DNA of 64,000 nt from contig CCNA01000004.1 of NCBI GenBank assembly GCA_000824805.1, forward strand, positions 248,001-312,000, written 5' to 3'. Shown piece by piece: positions 52,498-60,787 of the stretch. The stretch is from Mesorhizobium sp. SOD10. GTDB taxonomy: Bacteria; Pseudomonadota; Alphaproteobacteria; Rhizobiales; Rhizobiaceae. Position 1 is the first letter of the stretch. Each line of letters begins with the position of its first letter. The notes beneath the pieces were generated by a model. It saw only the letters and a list, made by a program, of their open reading frames with translations, made no database searches and was not told the DNA's origin. The position numbers and the translations under genes are program-made.

Positions 52498-52701
52498 ATG
52501 GACAGGGAAGAACGGATTCGCCGACGCGCCCATGAGATCTGGGAACGCGAAGGCCGCCCCGAGGGACGCCAGCAGGAACACTGGGATCGAGCAGTGCAGG
52601 AGATCGAGTCGGAAGGTTCGGAAGCCGAACGCGGCCCAGTGGCGCCCGATCCCGCGGTTGGCGTCGGCTCGGATCCGGCGGTTAACAGGCCGGGCGGCTA
52701 A
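52498..52701 (+). CDS. DUF2934 protein
   Basis: 67 residues. IRRRAHEIWEREGRPEGRQQ with EHWDRAVQEIE (residues 6-37) is the DUF2934 core, a short helical motif in many rhizobial stress-linked small proteins. The tail is Pro/Gly-rich and probably disordered. A strong GAGGAG lies upstream. Function unknown; it may act as a small adaptor or DNA/RNA-associated peptide. The following 45-residue membrane peptide gene starts 13 bases after its stop. Confidence 0.85.
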   Translation: MDREERIRRRAHEIWEREGRPEGRQQEHWDRAVQEIESEGSEAERGPVAPDPAVGVGSDPAVNRPGG

Positions 52702-52714
52702 GGCGTCTCGGCCG

Positions 52715-52852
52715 ATGCGTCGTATCATTATCCTGGTCGGCATTCTGGTGATCGTAACGATCGCCGTCTGGGTCTGGGCGAACCAGAACAGCGGGCCTCC
52801 GGCCGGCGGTGCCCAGCAGCCCTCGCCGCACGCTATCGACCAGAACGGCTGA
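52715..52852 (+). CDS. Single-pass small membrane peptide
   Basis: 45 residues: MRRIIILVGILVIVTIAVWV forms one membrane helix preceded by two Arg, followed by a Pro/Gly/Gln-rich tail (QNSGPPAGGAQQPSPHAIDQ). It should sit in the inner membrane with the tail in the periplasm. The gene directly follows DUF2934 on the same strand and is likely cotranscribed. No strong ribosome site is seen, so the call is moderate. Confidence 0.5.
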   Translation: MRRIIILVGILVIVTIAVWVWANQNSGPPAGGAQQPSPHAIDQNG

Positions 52853-53003
52853 GAGGACTGCCCACCTCGCCATTTGACAGCGCCGTCTGCCCTCTGCCGC
52901 CTTGCCTGCGCGGCGCCAGACGATCATTCCCGGTGTTCTCCGCGGCCCGGCGGCGCAGGACACCGTCGCCGGCGACCTGCGTGCGCTTGGTGCCGGGCTT
53001 TCT

Positions 53004-53435
53004 TCAGTGCGCGAGGCGGCTTCTGAGCCAAGCGAAGAACCGGTTGCCGTTTATCAGCCTGCGGACCCGCGCCGCAGCCCAGCTGGCCTGCATCGTCGCC
53101 CCGGTATGGCAGCTGCAGACGATGTCATGCAATTGCCAATCGGAGAGTTCGAAAAAGCGCCTCGCCTCACCGTAAGTGTCCGATTGCAATCCGGCTGCGC
53201 GCAGCAGCGGATCATCGAACGCAACCGCGAGCGCGGATCCGTCCGCCCGCACCCGTTCCCGAACTTCAGGATCGACATATTCGGTCCCCGTCAGGGCCGA
53301 GAGGCACCGCAGAGGATTTCGCTCGAGCAATTCCGCCCAGCGCTCTATCCGCTGCCTTTTTGTTGCAAGAGGGATTGGTCCAAGCCGGTCGATGACCGCA
53401 ACCGATTGAAGTTCATGCGGCGTCTGGTGCTTCAT
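53004..53435 (-). CDS. Hypothetical protein
   Basis: 143 residues, soluble, helical by composition: TPHELQSVAVIDRLGPIPLA, then RWAELLERNPLRCLSALTGT and ELSDWQLHDIVCSCHTG. A CSC near residue 110 is notable. I do not recognise the family. ATG 53435 follows AGGAG at good spacing. A GGAAC-N16-AGTT motif is 157 bases upstream. The 52853-53003 stretch downstream holds no gene. Confidence 0.65.
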   Translation of the reverse strand: MKHQTPHELQSVAVIDRLGPIPLATKRQRIERWAELLERNPLRCLSALTGTEYVDPEVRERVRADGSALAVAFDDPLLRAAGLQSDTYGEARRFFELSDWQLHDIVCSCHTGATMQASWAAARVRRLINGNRFFAWLRSRLAH

Positions 53436-53591
53436 TGCTGTCTCCTGTGGTTGTGGCGGCGACATCTTCACAGCGGCGCGGCAGGTCCGGCCGGAGCCTG
53501 AAGCCAGCGCCTGCGAGGGACAGACGCGGACCGATCAGGTGTTGCCCACCGATCTCAACAGACGCCCGTCAGGCATCTGCAGCAAAACCCG

Positions 53592-53616
53592 AACTGCGAG
53601 CAATCTTCTATGTTCC
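53592..53616 (-). promoter_or_regulatory. Possible EcfG promoter for hypothetical protein
   Basis: Minus strand GGAAC-N16-AGTT, 157 bases before the ATG at 53435; the leader would be long. Confidence 0.42.
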
Positions 53617-53702
53617 AGAGTAGCCTGCGCGACAATGAGATGGTGCGTGAGATCGGGCGGGTTGCAGGGTTCAGCTAGATCGTAGGCCACCAGCCTACCG
53701 GT

Positions 53703-53873
53703 TCATCGCCCGACCAGCGTCAGCCCGAACAGGATGACGACGAAGCGGCGGAATTCGGCAGTGCCGGCGATCTCGTCCAGGCTGCGCCATATTTCGCCGC
53801 GATGCGCCAGCCGTTTGGGCAGAGCCGCGATGCCGATGGCGGAGCCAGGCCTGTCGTCAGCGATGGCAGACAT
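53703..53873 (-). pseudogene. ActB N-terminal remnant (alternative complex III)
   Basis: 56 codons from an ATG that overlaps the actA stop, as intact actA-actB pairs do. The middle, LPKRLAHRGEIWRSLDEIAG followed by TAEFRRF, matches the extreme N-terminus of ActB, the iron-sulfur/molybdopterin-like subunit. After that the frame reads VVILFGLTLVGR and stops, so the remaining roughly 900 residues are gone and the end may come from another gene of the cluster. Confidence 0.6.
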
Positions 53874-54439
53874 AGCAATCCGTCATCGTCTCGGGGTGGA
53901 TGTCGAGCATGCCGACCAGCTGTCGCCTGATCTCGTCGATCTCCGCAGGCGGTCGCCAGTGCATCAGGAACACGTTCTGCGGCGGACGTAGATTGGGTTG
54001 CGGATTGCGATGGCAGCCGAGGCACCATTCCATGCTGAGCGTATGCGCGCGTCTCGTCAGCGGCATCTCGTCGATCTCGCCATGGCAGGTCTCGCAGGCG
54101 ACGCCCTTGTTGACGTGGATTGCGTGATTGAAGAACACGAAGTCGGGCACGCTGTTGACGCGCTGCCATTCGATCGGCTTGCCGCTGGCCAGGCTCGCGC
54201 GCACCGGGGCCAGCATGTCGGCGTTGGTGAAAAGCTGCGAATGGCAGGTCATGCAGATTTCGGTGGCCGGCAGACCCGCTGAAGAGGAGGTCTCGACCCC
54301 ATTGTGGCAATAACGGCAGTCGATGGTCCGAGCGGGGCAGGATTGTCCCGATCGCGGCGGCGATCAGCAGAACTGCACAACTTCCCCAGATGACAAAGCG
54401 CGCAACGCCATTGGCGTTTTTCGAGAAGATCTGCGGCAT
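53857..54439 (-). pseudogene. ActA multihaem cytochrome c (alternative complex III), internally deleted
   Basis: The start MPQIFSKNANGVARFVIWGS with a membrane anchor is the ActA N-terminus. About 40-50 residues that should carry the first haem region are missing after IGTILP, and the remainder lies in another frame: IDCRYCHNGVETSSSAGLPA, ICMTCHSQLF, ACETCHGEIDEMPL, CLGCHRNPQPNL and CYVCHR, i.e. five CxxCH haem sites and the proper end. ActA is the cytochrome subunit of alternative complex III, a quinol oxidoreductase. The frame break makes the product non-functional. An EcfG-type promoter remains 68 bases upstream. Confidence 0.78.
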
Positions 54440-54484
54440 CCCCTCGCCGATTCTGCTGAAGGCAAACTCAGAGTTGACGACATC

Positions 54485-54521
54485 TAACGGTGCTTTCGCC
54501 ACCCCTAACGGTGCTTTCGCC
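54485..54521. repeat. 16-base direct repeat at the actA remnant promoter
   Basis: TAACGGTGCTTTCGCC occurs at 54485-54500 and 54506-54521 (21-base period). The second copy holds the -10 (CGTT on the minus strand) of the EcfG site at 54507-54532. Confidence 0.7.
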
Positions 54522-54532
54522 GCCAAGGTTCC
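54507..54532 (-). promoter_or_regulatory. EcfG promoter before actA remnant
   Basis: Minus strand GGAAC-N17-CGTT, exact consensus, 68 bases before the actA ATG. Confidence 0.62.
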
Positions 54533-54623
54533 GAGCCCGTGTCGGAATCACAGAATGGTGACCGCGGCCAGGAACGGGTCACGGATTTAATCGGTGACAG
54601 GTGGGTGAGTTAGGCTTGAGACT

Positions 54624-54785
54624 TCAGCGCTTCAGGTCGTCGTTGCGTTCCCTCGGCTGTGATGGACCGTCGCTCCGCTCCGCCGGCCGCCGGCTTCGGC
54701 GCCTGGCGAGGAAATACATCCAGATCAGAATGAGGATTAGAGGGATGCCGGCGATGGGCAGCATCCACATGCCAAGGTGATACAT
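54624..54785 (-). CDS. Small inner-membrane protein
   Basis: 53 residues: MYHLGMWMLPIAGIPLILIL then IWMYFLARRRSRRP, i.e. one membrane helix (about 6-28) followed by an Arg-rich, hydrophilic tail that should face the cytoplasm. It resembles short membrane proteins of unknown role in rhizobia. The ribosome site is weak, but an EcfG promoter (GGAAC-N16-GGTT) ends 44 bases upstream, which favours a real gene. Confidence 0.6.
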   Translation of the reverse strand: MYHLGMWMLPIAGIPLILILIWMYFLARRRSRRPAERSDGPSQPRERNDDLKR

Positions 54786-54828
54786 AAACGACACTCTGTC
54801 CTGCTGCGGTCAGGTTGACCGTCACTCA

Positions 54829-54853
54829 AACCGGTGTGGGAAAAAACAGTTCC
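54829..54853 (-). promoter_or_regulatory. EcfG promoter for small membrane protein
   Basis: Minus strand GGAAC-N16-GGTT, 43 bases between the -10 and the ATG at 54785. Confidence 0.68.
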
Positions 54854-54987
54854 AAGGACGCCGCGTCCTTCGCCCGCCGTTTCGGCGACCGCACACTGGC
54901 TGGACATAGGATGAGCGGCGGCCGCTTCCCGGCCCTGCAAAAGCCTCTTCTCGAGCGCGTTGCCGGCCTGAGGGAGTAGCAGGGCTG

Positions 54988-57267
54988 TCAGACGAGCAGC
55001 TGCTCGACCCTTATCGGCAGGTCGCGGATGCGCTTGCCGGTCGCGTGGTAGACCGCGCTGGCGACGGCTGCGGCCGTACCGACATTGCCCAACTCGCCCA
55101 AGCCTTTCACGCCGGCCGGGTTGACCGCATGGTCGACCTCCGGAACCAGGATCACCTGCAGGTCCTTGATGTCGGCATTGACCGGCACGAGGTAGTCCTG
55201 CAGATCGCGATTCACGTAGCGGGCGTAGCGCCTGTCCACCTCGGTCGCCTCGTGCAGCGCCTGGCCGATGCCCCAGATCATCCCGCCCATCAGCTGGCTG
55301 CGCGCGGTGCGCGTGTTCATGATGCGGCCGGCCGCAAACGCGCCGACGATACGCGGCACGCGGATTTCCCTGGTGTAGCGGTTGATGCGCACTTCGACGA
55401 ACTCGGCGCCGAAGGCGTATTTGACCGAATCCTCGTCCTGGTCGCCGCCGTGGAATTCCGGCGTGCCGGCATAGAGCTTCTTCAGCGCCTCCGGCGTCGC
55501 GCCCTTGGGCGCGAACTCGGCATATTCCTCGATCGCGCCGACCTGCATGGCTTTCAGGACGTCCTCGACCTTGGCCGAGGCGCCGCTCTTGGCCACGATC
55601 TTTCCGTCGGCAAGGTCGAACTCCTCATTGTGGGAGCCGGCCAGCGGACCGCCCTCGGCAGTCGCGGCGGCGTACAGCTTGGTTCGGATGGCGTCGCAGG
55701 CCTTGAGCACCGCCGAACACACGCTGGCCGTGGAGATCGAGCCGCCTGAGACGGGCGCAGGAGGTAGGCTGCTGTCGCCCATTTCGACACTGATCTTGTC
55801 GATAGCGACGCCGAGCCGCTCGGACGCCATCTGGCCGGCCACGGTGCGAATACCCGTGCCGATCTCGTGCGAACCGCATTGCAGGCGCACATCGCCATCG
55901 ACCGTCAGGCGCACGCGCGCCGCGCATGGCGCGACGGCGGTTGGATAGATCGCCGTGGCGCAGCCCATGCCGACCAGCCAGTCGCCGTCGCGCATCGCGC
56001 CGACCTTCGGATCGCGCTTGGCCCATCCGAAGGCCGCCGCTGCCTGGTCGTAGCACTGGATCAGCGAGCGGCTGGAGAACGGTTTCTTGCCGATCGGCTC
56101 TGTCTTCGGTTCGTTGATCCGGCGGAACTCGACAGGATCCATGCCGAGCGCCACCGCCATCTCGTCCATGGCGTTTTCCAGCGCATACACATAAGGCGTC
56201 TCGGGCGGCGAACGCATGTAGCCCGGCGTGTTGCGGTCCGCCTGCACCAGCGAGACATGCGTCAGCACCGAACCGTAGCCGTACATGCGCCCGGTCGCCG
56301 ACGTGCCGCCGACGACATAGAGATCGGGGCGAGAGGTCACCTCCCAGCCTTCATGCGCGAAAGCGGTGATGCGGCCGTCCTTGCGGGCGCCGATCCTGAT
56401 GCGATGCCGCGTTTCAGCCCGGTAGGTCTGGGTGCCGAAAGCCTGCATGCGGCTTGTCACGCAACGCACGGGGCGCCCAAGCCGCTTGGCGGCGACGGCC
56501 ACGATCGCGGTGCGCGGCGTCATCGGCCCTTTCGAGCCGAATGCGCCACCGATGAAGGGACTTACGATGCGCACATTCGCCGGATCCATCTTCAACTGCC
56601 TGGCAAGCTCGACTTTCCAGCCGGTGACGTTCTGCGAGGGCTCATGCACGACGAGCTGGTCGCCCTGCCAATACGCGGTCGTCGAGAACAGCTCGATCGG
56701 ATTGTGGTGCTGGGTCGGCGTCGAGTAACGCTGGTCGATCTTGACCGCCGCCGCGGCAAAGGCGGCGTCAAAGTCGCCGGCCTTCACGTCCTCCTTGAAC
56801 ATCGGGCTTTTGCCGGCCGCCGCAACGGTCTTCGTGCCCGGACTGTCGAAGCTCGCGGTCGGCTTGTCCTCCTCATATTCGGCGCGGATCAGCCGGGCCG
56901 CCTCTTCGGCCGCCTCGAAAGTCTCGGCAACGGCGAGCGCAATGATCTGGCCGTCATGGAAGATCGTCCGGTCATGCAGTGGTCCGATCGATGTGGCGCT
57001 GGAATTGCCGAATTTCGGCTTGTCAACCTTGTCCATGTCGCCATAGGTGACGATGTCGAGCAGGCCCGGCACCGCGCGGGCATCGTCGAGACGAAGCTTC
57101 GCCACCTTGCCTCTGGCTATGCTGCTGGTGGCCAGCGCGCCATGGGCAAGGTTGGCGGTCGGCAGGTCGGCGGGGTAGTGCGCTTGCCCGGTGACTTTCA
57201 GCCGCGCATCGACGCGCGGCAGCGGTTCCCCCTGGTTTTCCTTGGGTCTTGGAGCGGCAACATCCAT
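54988..57267 (-). CDS. paoC: Aldehyde oxidoreductase molybdenum-binding subunit (PaoC/YagR-like)
   Basis: 759 residues, xanthine oxidase superfamily large subunit. RVDARLKVTGQAHYPADLPT opens the fold, FIGGAFGSKGPMTPRTAIVA near 300 and MRSPPETPYVYALENAMDEM near 410 are cofactor and substrate channel motifs, and GVKGLGELGNVGTAAAVASA near 730 holds the catalytic Glu. It binds molybdopterin cytosine dinucleotide and oxidises aldehydes to acids in the periplasm, with PaoA and PaoB. ATG 57267 follows GAAGGTG, two bases after the FAD subunit stop. No PaoD-type chaperone follows here. Confidence 0.92.
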   Translation of the reverse strand: MDVAAPRPKENQGEPLPRVDARLKVTGQAHYPADLPTANLAHGALATSSIARGKVAKLRLDDARAVPGLLDIVTYGDMDKVDKPKFGNSSATSIGPLHDRTIFHDGQIIALAVAETFEAAEEAARLIRAEYEEDKPTASFDSPGTKTVAAAGKSPMFKEDVKAGDFDAAFAAAAVKIDQRYSTPTQHHNPIELFSTTAYWQGDQLVVHEPSQNVTGWKVELARQLKMDPANVRIVSPFIGGAFGSKGPMTPRTAIVAVAAKRLGRPVRCVTSRMQAFGTQTYRAETRHRIRIGARKDGRITAFAHEGWEVTSRPDLYVVGGTSATGRMYGYGSVLTHVSLVQADRNTPGYMRSPPETPYVYALENAMDEMAVALGMDPVEFRRINEPKTEPIGKKPFSSRSLIQCYDQAAAAFGWAKRDPKVGAMRDGDWLVGMGCATAIYPTAVAPCAARVRLTVDGDVRLQCGSHEIGTGIRTVAGQMASERLGVAIDKISVEMGDSSLPPAPVSGGSISTASVCSAVLKACDAIRTKLYAAATAEGGPLAGSHNEEFDLADGKIVAKSGASAKVEDVLKAMQVGAIEEYAEFAPKGATPEALKKLYAGTPEFHGGDQDEDSVKYAFGAEFVEVRINRYTREIRVPRIVGAFAAGRIMNTRTARSQLMGGMIWGIGQALHEATEVDRRYARYVNRDLQDYLVPVNADIKDLQVILVPEVDHAVNPAGVKGLGELGNVGTAAAVASAVYHATGKRIRDLPIRVEQLLV

Positions 57268-57269
57268 GA

Positions 57270-58292
57270 TCACACCTTCATGTCGCGGGTTTCGAGCAGC
57301 GCGCGCACCAACGTTCGCTTGCCGAGCTCGATCTTGAATGCGTTGTGCTGGTGCGGCTGGGCCTCGGCGAAGGCGGCATCCGCCGCCGCTCCCGCCGATG
57401 CCTCGTCGAGCTTCTTGCCTTGCAGGACTTCCTCGGCTGCGCCGGCGCGCCAAGGCACGGTCGCCAAGCCGCCAAGCGCAATCCGTGCATCGCGCACGGT
57501 CTCGCCGTCGAGGTCGAGTGCGACGGCCGCCGAAGCCAGCGCAAAGGCATAGGATTCGCGGTCACGGATCTTCAGGTAGAGCGAGCGCCGCGCCCATGGC
57601 AGAGCCGGTACCTCGATGGCGGTGATGATCTCATCGGCGGCGAGATCCGTCTCGATATGCGGCGTATCGCCTGGCTGCCGATGCAGCTTGGCGAACGGTA
57701 TCTGGCGCGCGCCATCGGAGCCCTGGGCGTGAATGACGGCGTCAAGCGCTATCAACGCCTGGGCGAAGTCGCCATGATAAGTGGCGATACACGCGTTGCT
57801 GCCCCCCAGCACCGCATGCTGCCGGTTGAACCCATCCATCGCGGCGCAGCCCGACCCCGGCACACGTTTGTTGCAAGCCCAGGATGTCTCGCGGAAATAC
57901 TCGCAGCGCGTGCGTTGCAGGACATTGCCGGCGAGGCTTGCCACGTTGCGGATCTGACCGCTTGCCGCCAAACGCAAACTGCCGGCAATGACCGGATAGC
58001 GCTTCTTGACCTCGCGGTGATCCGCGGCCTCGCCCATCCGCACCAGGGCACCGAACCGGATGCCGTCGCCCGTTACCCGGATTTGCCTGAGCTTTTGCTC
58101 CTCGAGCCGGTTAAGGTCGAGCAGACGGTTCGGCTCGGCGACCCCTAATTTCATGTAATCGGCGAGATTGGTGCCGCCGGCGATGAACTGCGCATTGGCC
58201 CGCGTCGGCTGATCGTCACGGGTCGTGAAGTTGGACGCCAGCGCGACCGCTGCGGAAATGTCGCTCGGTTGTTCATAGATGAAAGGTCGCAT
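57270..58292 (-). CDS. paoB: Aldehyde oxidoreductase FAD subunit with [4Fe-4S] insert (PaoB/YagS-like)
   Basis: 340 residues. FIAGGTNLADYMKLGVAEPN near 50 is the FAD pyrophosphate loop. The insert RCEYFRETSWACNKRVPGSG followed by CAAMDG (near 130-155) carries Cys that bind the extra [4Fe-4S] cluster known in E. coli PaoB and absent from ordinary xanthine dehydrogenases. LGGLATVPWRAGAAEEVLQG near 285 is in the C-terminal CO-dehydrogenase flavoprotein domain. It passes electrons from molybdenum and iron-sulfur centres to an acceptor. Start 58292 follows GAGGGG, one base after paoA. Confidence 0.92.
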   Translation of the reverse strand: MRPFIYEQPSDISAAVALASNFTTRDDQPTRANAQFIAGGTNLADYMKLGVAEPNRLLDLNRLEEQKLRQIRVTGDGIRFGALVRMGEAADHREVKKRYPVIAGSLRLAASGQIRNVASLAGNVLQRTRCEYFRETSWACNKRVPGSGCAAMDGFNRQHAVLGGSNACIATYHGDFAQALIALDAVIHAQGSDGARQIPFAKLHRQPGDTPHIETDLAADEIITAIEVPALPWARRSLYLKIRDRESYAFALASAAVALDLDGETVRDARIALGGLATVPWRAGAAEEVLQGKKLDEASAGAAADAAFAEAQPHQHNAFKIELGKRTLVRALLETRDMKV

Positions 58293-58293
58293 C

Positions 58294-58914
58294 TCATGCC
58301 CCTCTCGTCTCGCCGCGCGCCTGCAGAACGGCAGCGACAATGTTGGGATAGGCGGCGCAGCGGCAGATATTGCCGCTCATATATTCGCGGATGTCATTCT
58401 CGGATTCGGCGTGACCTTCATTGACGCAGCCGATGGCCGACATGATCTGGCCCGGCGTGCAGTAGCCGCACTGGAAGGCATCGTGATCGATGAAGGCCTG
58501 CTGCATAGGATGCAGCCTGCCGTCAGCCGAGGCGAGGCCTTCGATCGTCGTCACTTCCTTGCCGTCGTTCATCACAGCGAAGCTCAGACAAGAGAGCACG
58601 CGCTTGCCATCGACCAGCACCGTGCAGGCGCCGCACTGGCCGTGATCACAGCCCTTCTTGGTGCCGGTGAGTCCGATATGGTCGCGCAGGGCGTCGAGCA
58701 GGCTGGTTCTGGTATCGAGCGAAAGCTCATAGGCCTGCTTGTTGATCCTGAGCGACGTTACGACCGGCTGCCTCAGTTTCGGCTGGGTTGCGATCGGCGC
58801 TTCGGCCCGCGCGGTCGAGGCCAGCAACGGCGCGGTCGCGGCCGCCGAGACCGTGCCCGCCATGAACTTTCTTCGGCTGAGACCATTGGTGGACAGGGCG
58901 GAAGGCTGGGACAT
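58294..58914 (-). CDS. paoA: Aldehyde oxidoreductase 2Fe-2S subunit with Tat signal (PaoA/YagT-like)
   Basis: 206 residues. The twin-arginine signal LSRRKFMAGTVSAAATAPLL (12-31) sends the folded complex to the periplasm. Two [2Fe-2S] motifs are complete: GCDHGQCGACTVLVDGKRVL with a later SCLS, and QCGYCTPGQIMS with ICRCAAYPNI. ATG 58914 follows AGGAG. It is the first gene of paoABC, 34 bases after an EcfG promoter, so the aldehyde-detoxifying complex is probably stress-induced. Confidence 0.93.
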   Translation of the reverse strand: MSQPSALSTNGLSRRKFMAGTVSAAATAPLLASTARAEAPIATQPKLRQPVVTSLRINKQAYELSLDTRTSLLDALRDHIGLTGTKKGCDHGQCGACTVLVDGKRVLSCLSFAVMNDGKEVTTIEGLASADGRLHPMQQAFIDHDAFQCGYCTPGQIMSAIGCVNEGHAESENDIREYMSGNICRCAAYPNIVAAVLQARGETRGA

Positions 58915-58947
58915 GGCTCGCTCCTGGCTGGCTGGTGTTGGGGCGCT

Positions 58948-58972
58948 AACCTTGCAACGGCGCCATTGTTCC
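58948..58972 (-). promoter_or_regulatory. EcfG promoter for paoABC
   Basis: Minus strand GGAAC-N16-GGTT, 33 bases between the -10 and the paoA ATG. Confidence 0.72.
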
Positions 58973-59060
58973 GATGGATAAGCGCAGAACCGCGACGGTT
59001 CACCGAACTGTGAAGCGTCCAGCTCGAACCGGAGTGCCGCGAGGCTTCGCCCCCCGGGCT

Positions 59061-59086
59061 GGAACATGCGGGCGTGGCCGGACGTT
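59061..59086 (+). promoter_or_regulatory. EcfG promoter for PPC-domain gene
   Basis: GGAAC-N17-CGTT, exact consensus, 34 bases before the ATG at 59121. Confidence 0.72.
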
Positions 59087-59120
59087 CTGCCCTAGTCCAT
59101 CTCTCCGTCAGCAGGGCATC

Positions 59121-59564
59121 ATGAAATCGAAACTCGTCGCCGAGACCTCCGGACAAAGAATATTCGTAGTCGTGCTCGATCCGGGCGAGGAAGCCTTCGC
59201 GTCCCTTACCGCTTTCGCCGGTCGGAACGGACTTACCGGCGCCTCGCTGACGGCCATCGGCGCGTTCGAGAGGGCGACGGTCGGCTGGTTCGATTTCGAC
59301 TCGAAATCGTACCGGAAAATTCCCGTGGACGAGCAGTGTGAGGTGCTGAGCGCCATCGGCGACCTCGCCGTCGACGACAGCGGCAGACCAAGCCTGCATC
59401 TCCATGCCGTGCTCGGACTGAGCGACGGATCGACCCGGGGTGGACATCTGCTCGAAGGCATCGTCCAGCCGACACTCGAAATCACCGTGACGGAAGCGCC
59501 CGTCCATTTGCGGCGCACGAAACGACCCGAACTCGGTATCGCCCTGATCGATCTCGACGCCTAA
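59121..59564 (+). CDS. PPC/DUF296 domain protein
   Basis: 147 residues, one PPC (plants and prokaryotes conserved) domain. FVVVLDPGEEAFASLTAFAG near 15, LTGASLTAIGAFERATVGWF near 38 and PSLHLHAVLGLSDGSTRGGH near 93 with its HLH metal-binding pattern, then LEGIVQPTLEITVTE, are typical. The domain forms trimers and often binds Zn; in plants it is linked to AT-hook DNA binding, but the bacterial role is open. Here it is a stand-alone stress gene with its own EcfG promoter, convergent with the cysteine hydrolase gene. Confidence 0.87.
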   Translation: MKSKLVAETSGQRIFVVVLDPGEEAFASLTAFAGRNGLTGASLTAIGAFERATVGWFDFDSKSYRKIPVDEQCEVLSAIGDLAVDDSGRPSLHLHAVLGLSDGSTRGGHLLEGIVQPTLEITVTEAPVHLRRTKRPELGIALIDLDA

Positions 59565-59572
59565 GCCGTCCG

Positions 59573-60181
59573 TCAATTCCAGGCGGAAAGAACGGTCTCC
59601 ATCTCGACCGTCTCCACCTGCTGGGCAAAGCGCTGGTGATAGACGGTCATCAGCGCATCATGCGTGGCATCGGAAGAGCTGCAAAGCGCGTCGGTGACGA
59701 GCACGACGCGGTAGCCGATGTCGATCGCTCCCAGCACGGTGGCAAGCACGCACACATCGGTCTCTCCGCCGGTGACGATAACCGTGTCGATCTGGCGAGC
59801 GGCAAGCACAGTCTGCAACCTGCCTTCCGGCCAGGGCGAATAGACATGCTTGTCGATCACCTCGGCCGGCGGACAAAATGGCGACAGCTGCGGCAGCAAC
59901 TCGATCATACCTGCACCGACATTCTCGATCGTCATCGATGCCCAGCGCTCGTAGTATCGCTTCCAGGTGCCAGCACCCTGCCCCGGCCTCGACGCCGGTA
60001 TGAAGCGCGTGAAAATCGTCTGCCCGGCCTTTCTCTCCACGAGATTCACAATTTTCGGAAGGACCCTCGTAATCCAGGGCGTCGCCCATTCCGATGGCTC
60101 GGCAAACAGCCTCTGCATGTCGACACAGAGGTGGACGCAGCGGTCGCCAAGAGGACCGTAGGTCAAGCCAGGAACTGACAT
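59573..60181 (-). CDS. Isochorismatase-family cysteine hydrolase
   Basis: 202 residues. The triad is visible: Asp21 (CVDMQRLFAEP), Lys111 (VIDKHVYSPWPEG) and Cys144 (TGGETDVCVLATVLGA). Members hydrolyse amides such as nicotinamide or N-carbamoyl compounds; the substrate here is not clear. SRPGQGAGTWKRYYERWASM near 65 is a feature of a subgroup close to nicotinamidase-like proteins in rhizobia. ATG 60181 is where homology begins. A GGAAC-N16-CGTT promoter is 114 bases upstream. Confidence 0.87.
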   Translation of the reverse strand: MSVPGLTYGPLGDRCVHLCVDMQRLFAEPSEWATPWITRVLPKIVNLVERKAGQTIFTRFIPASRPGQGAGTWKRYYERWASMTIENVGAGMIELLPQLSPFCPPAEVIDKHVYSPWPEGRLQTVLAARQIDTVIVTGGETDVCVLATVLGAIDIGYRVVLVTDALCSSSDATHDALMTVYHQRFAQQVETVEMETVLSAWN

Positions 60182-60294
60182 CGCAACACCGCGAAGGCTG
60201 GGCTCCCGACCCGGCGGGCCGGGGCAGATCGGAAAGGTTTGGAACGGGCAACGTGGTATTTCAGGCGCAAGCTTGGATCCTCGGACTGCGGACC

Positions 60295-60319
60295 AACGCG
60301 TTGCTTCGACAGCCGTTCC
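60295..60319 (-). promoter_or_regulatory. EcfG promoter for cysteine hydrolase
   Basis: Minus strand GGAAC-N16-CGTT, exact consensus, 114 bases before the ATG at 60181. Confidence 0.58.
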
Positions 60320-60355
60320 GCCGAAACACATCTGCCCCCGACGCGTTCAAGGTGG

Positions 60356-60787
60356 ATGGAAACATCCGTAAGCTTCGCCCAAGTTGCTCCCGTCGAACGA
60401 ACGGGAGGATGCCTCTGCGGTAAGGTCCGTTATCGCGTCAGCGGCGATCCGCGCGTTCACTATTGCCATTGCGACATGTGCCGCCGAGCCACCGGCAGCG
60501 CCTTTGCGGTGCTCGCCTGGGTGCCTTGCGCAAGCCTCTCCTGGCTTGATGAAGCGCCTGCCAGCCGCCGGTCCTCGCCCATTGCCAGGCGAGGTTTCTG
60601 TCGGGACTGCGGTTCTCCGCTGACCCTTTCCTACGATGCCGCCCAGGACGAGATCGCGCTGCATGTCGGAAGTTTCGACGATCCGGCGGAGCTTCCGCCT
60701 CGATACAACTACGGATCATCGCAGCGCCTCGGCTGGATCTGCTGCGGCCTCGACCTGCCCCATCACGATACGGAAGAACGATGGTAG
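60356..60787 (+). CDS. GFA (CENP-V) family zinc protein
   Basis: 143 residues. Zn-binding Cys motifs are all present: GGCLCGKVRYRV near 18, HYCHCDMCRRATGSAF near 38 and RGFCRDCGSPLTLSYD near 83. The family includes a protein reported to speed formation of S-hydroxymethylglutathione from formaldehyde and glutathione, but most members are uncharacterised. A formaldehyde role would fit fghA at 13946. Its end overlaps the DNA ligase gene by 7 bases. The start is uncertain (60239 also open), and the preferred ATG follows AAGG closely. Confidence 0.82.
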   Translation: METSVSFAQVAPVERTGGCLCGKVRYRVSGDPRVHYCHCDMCRRATGSAFAVLAWVPCASLSWLDEAPASRRSSPIARRGFCRDCGSPLTLSYDAAQDEIALHVGSFDDPAELPPRYNYGSSQRLGWICCGLDLPHHDTEERW

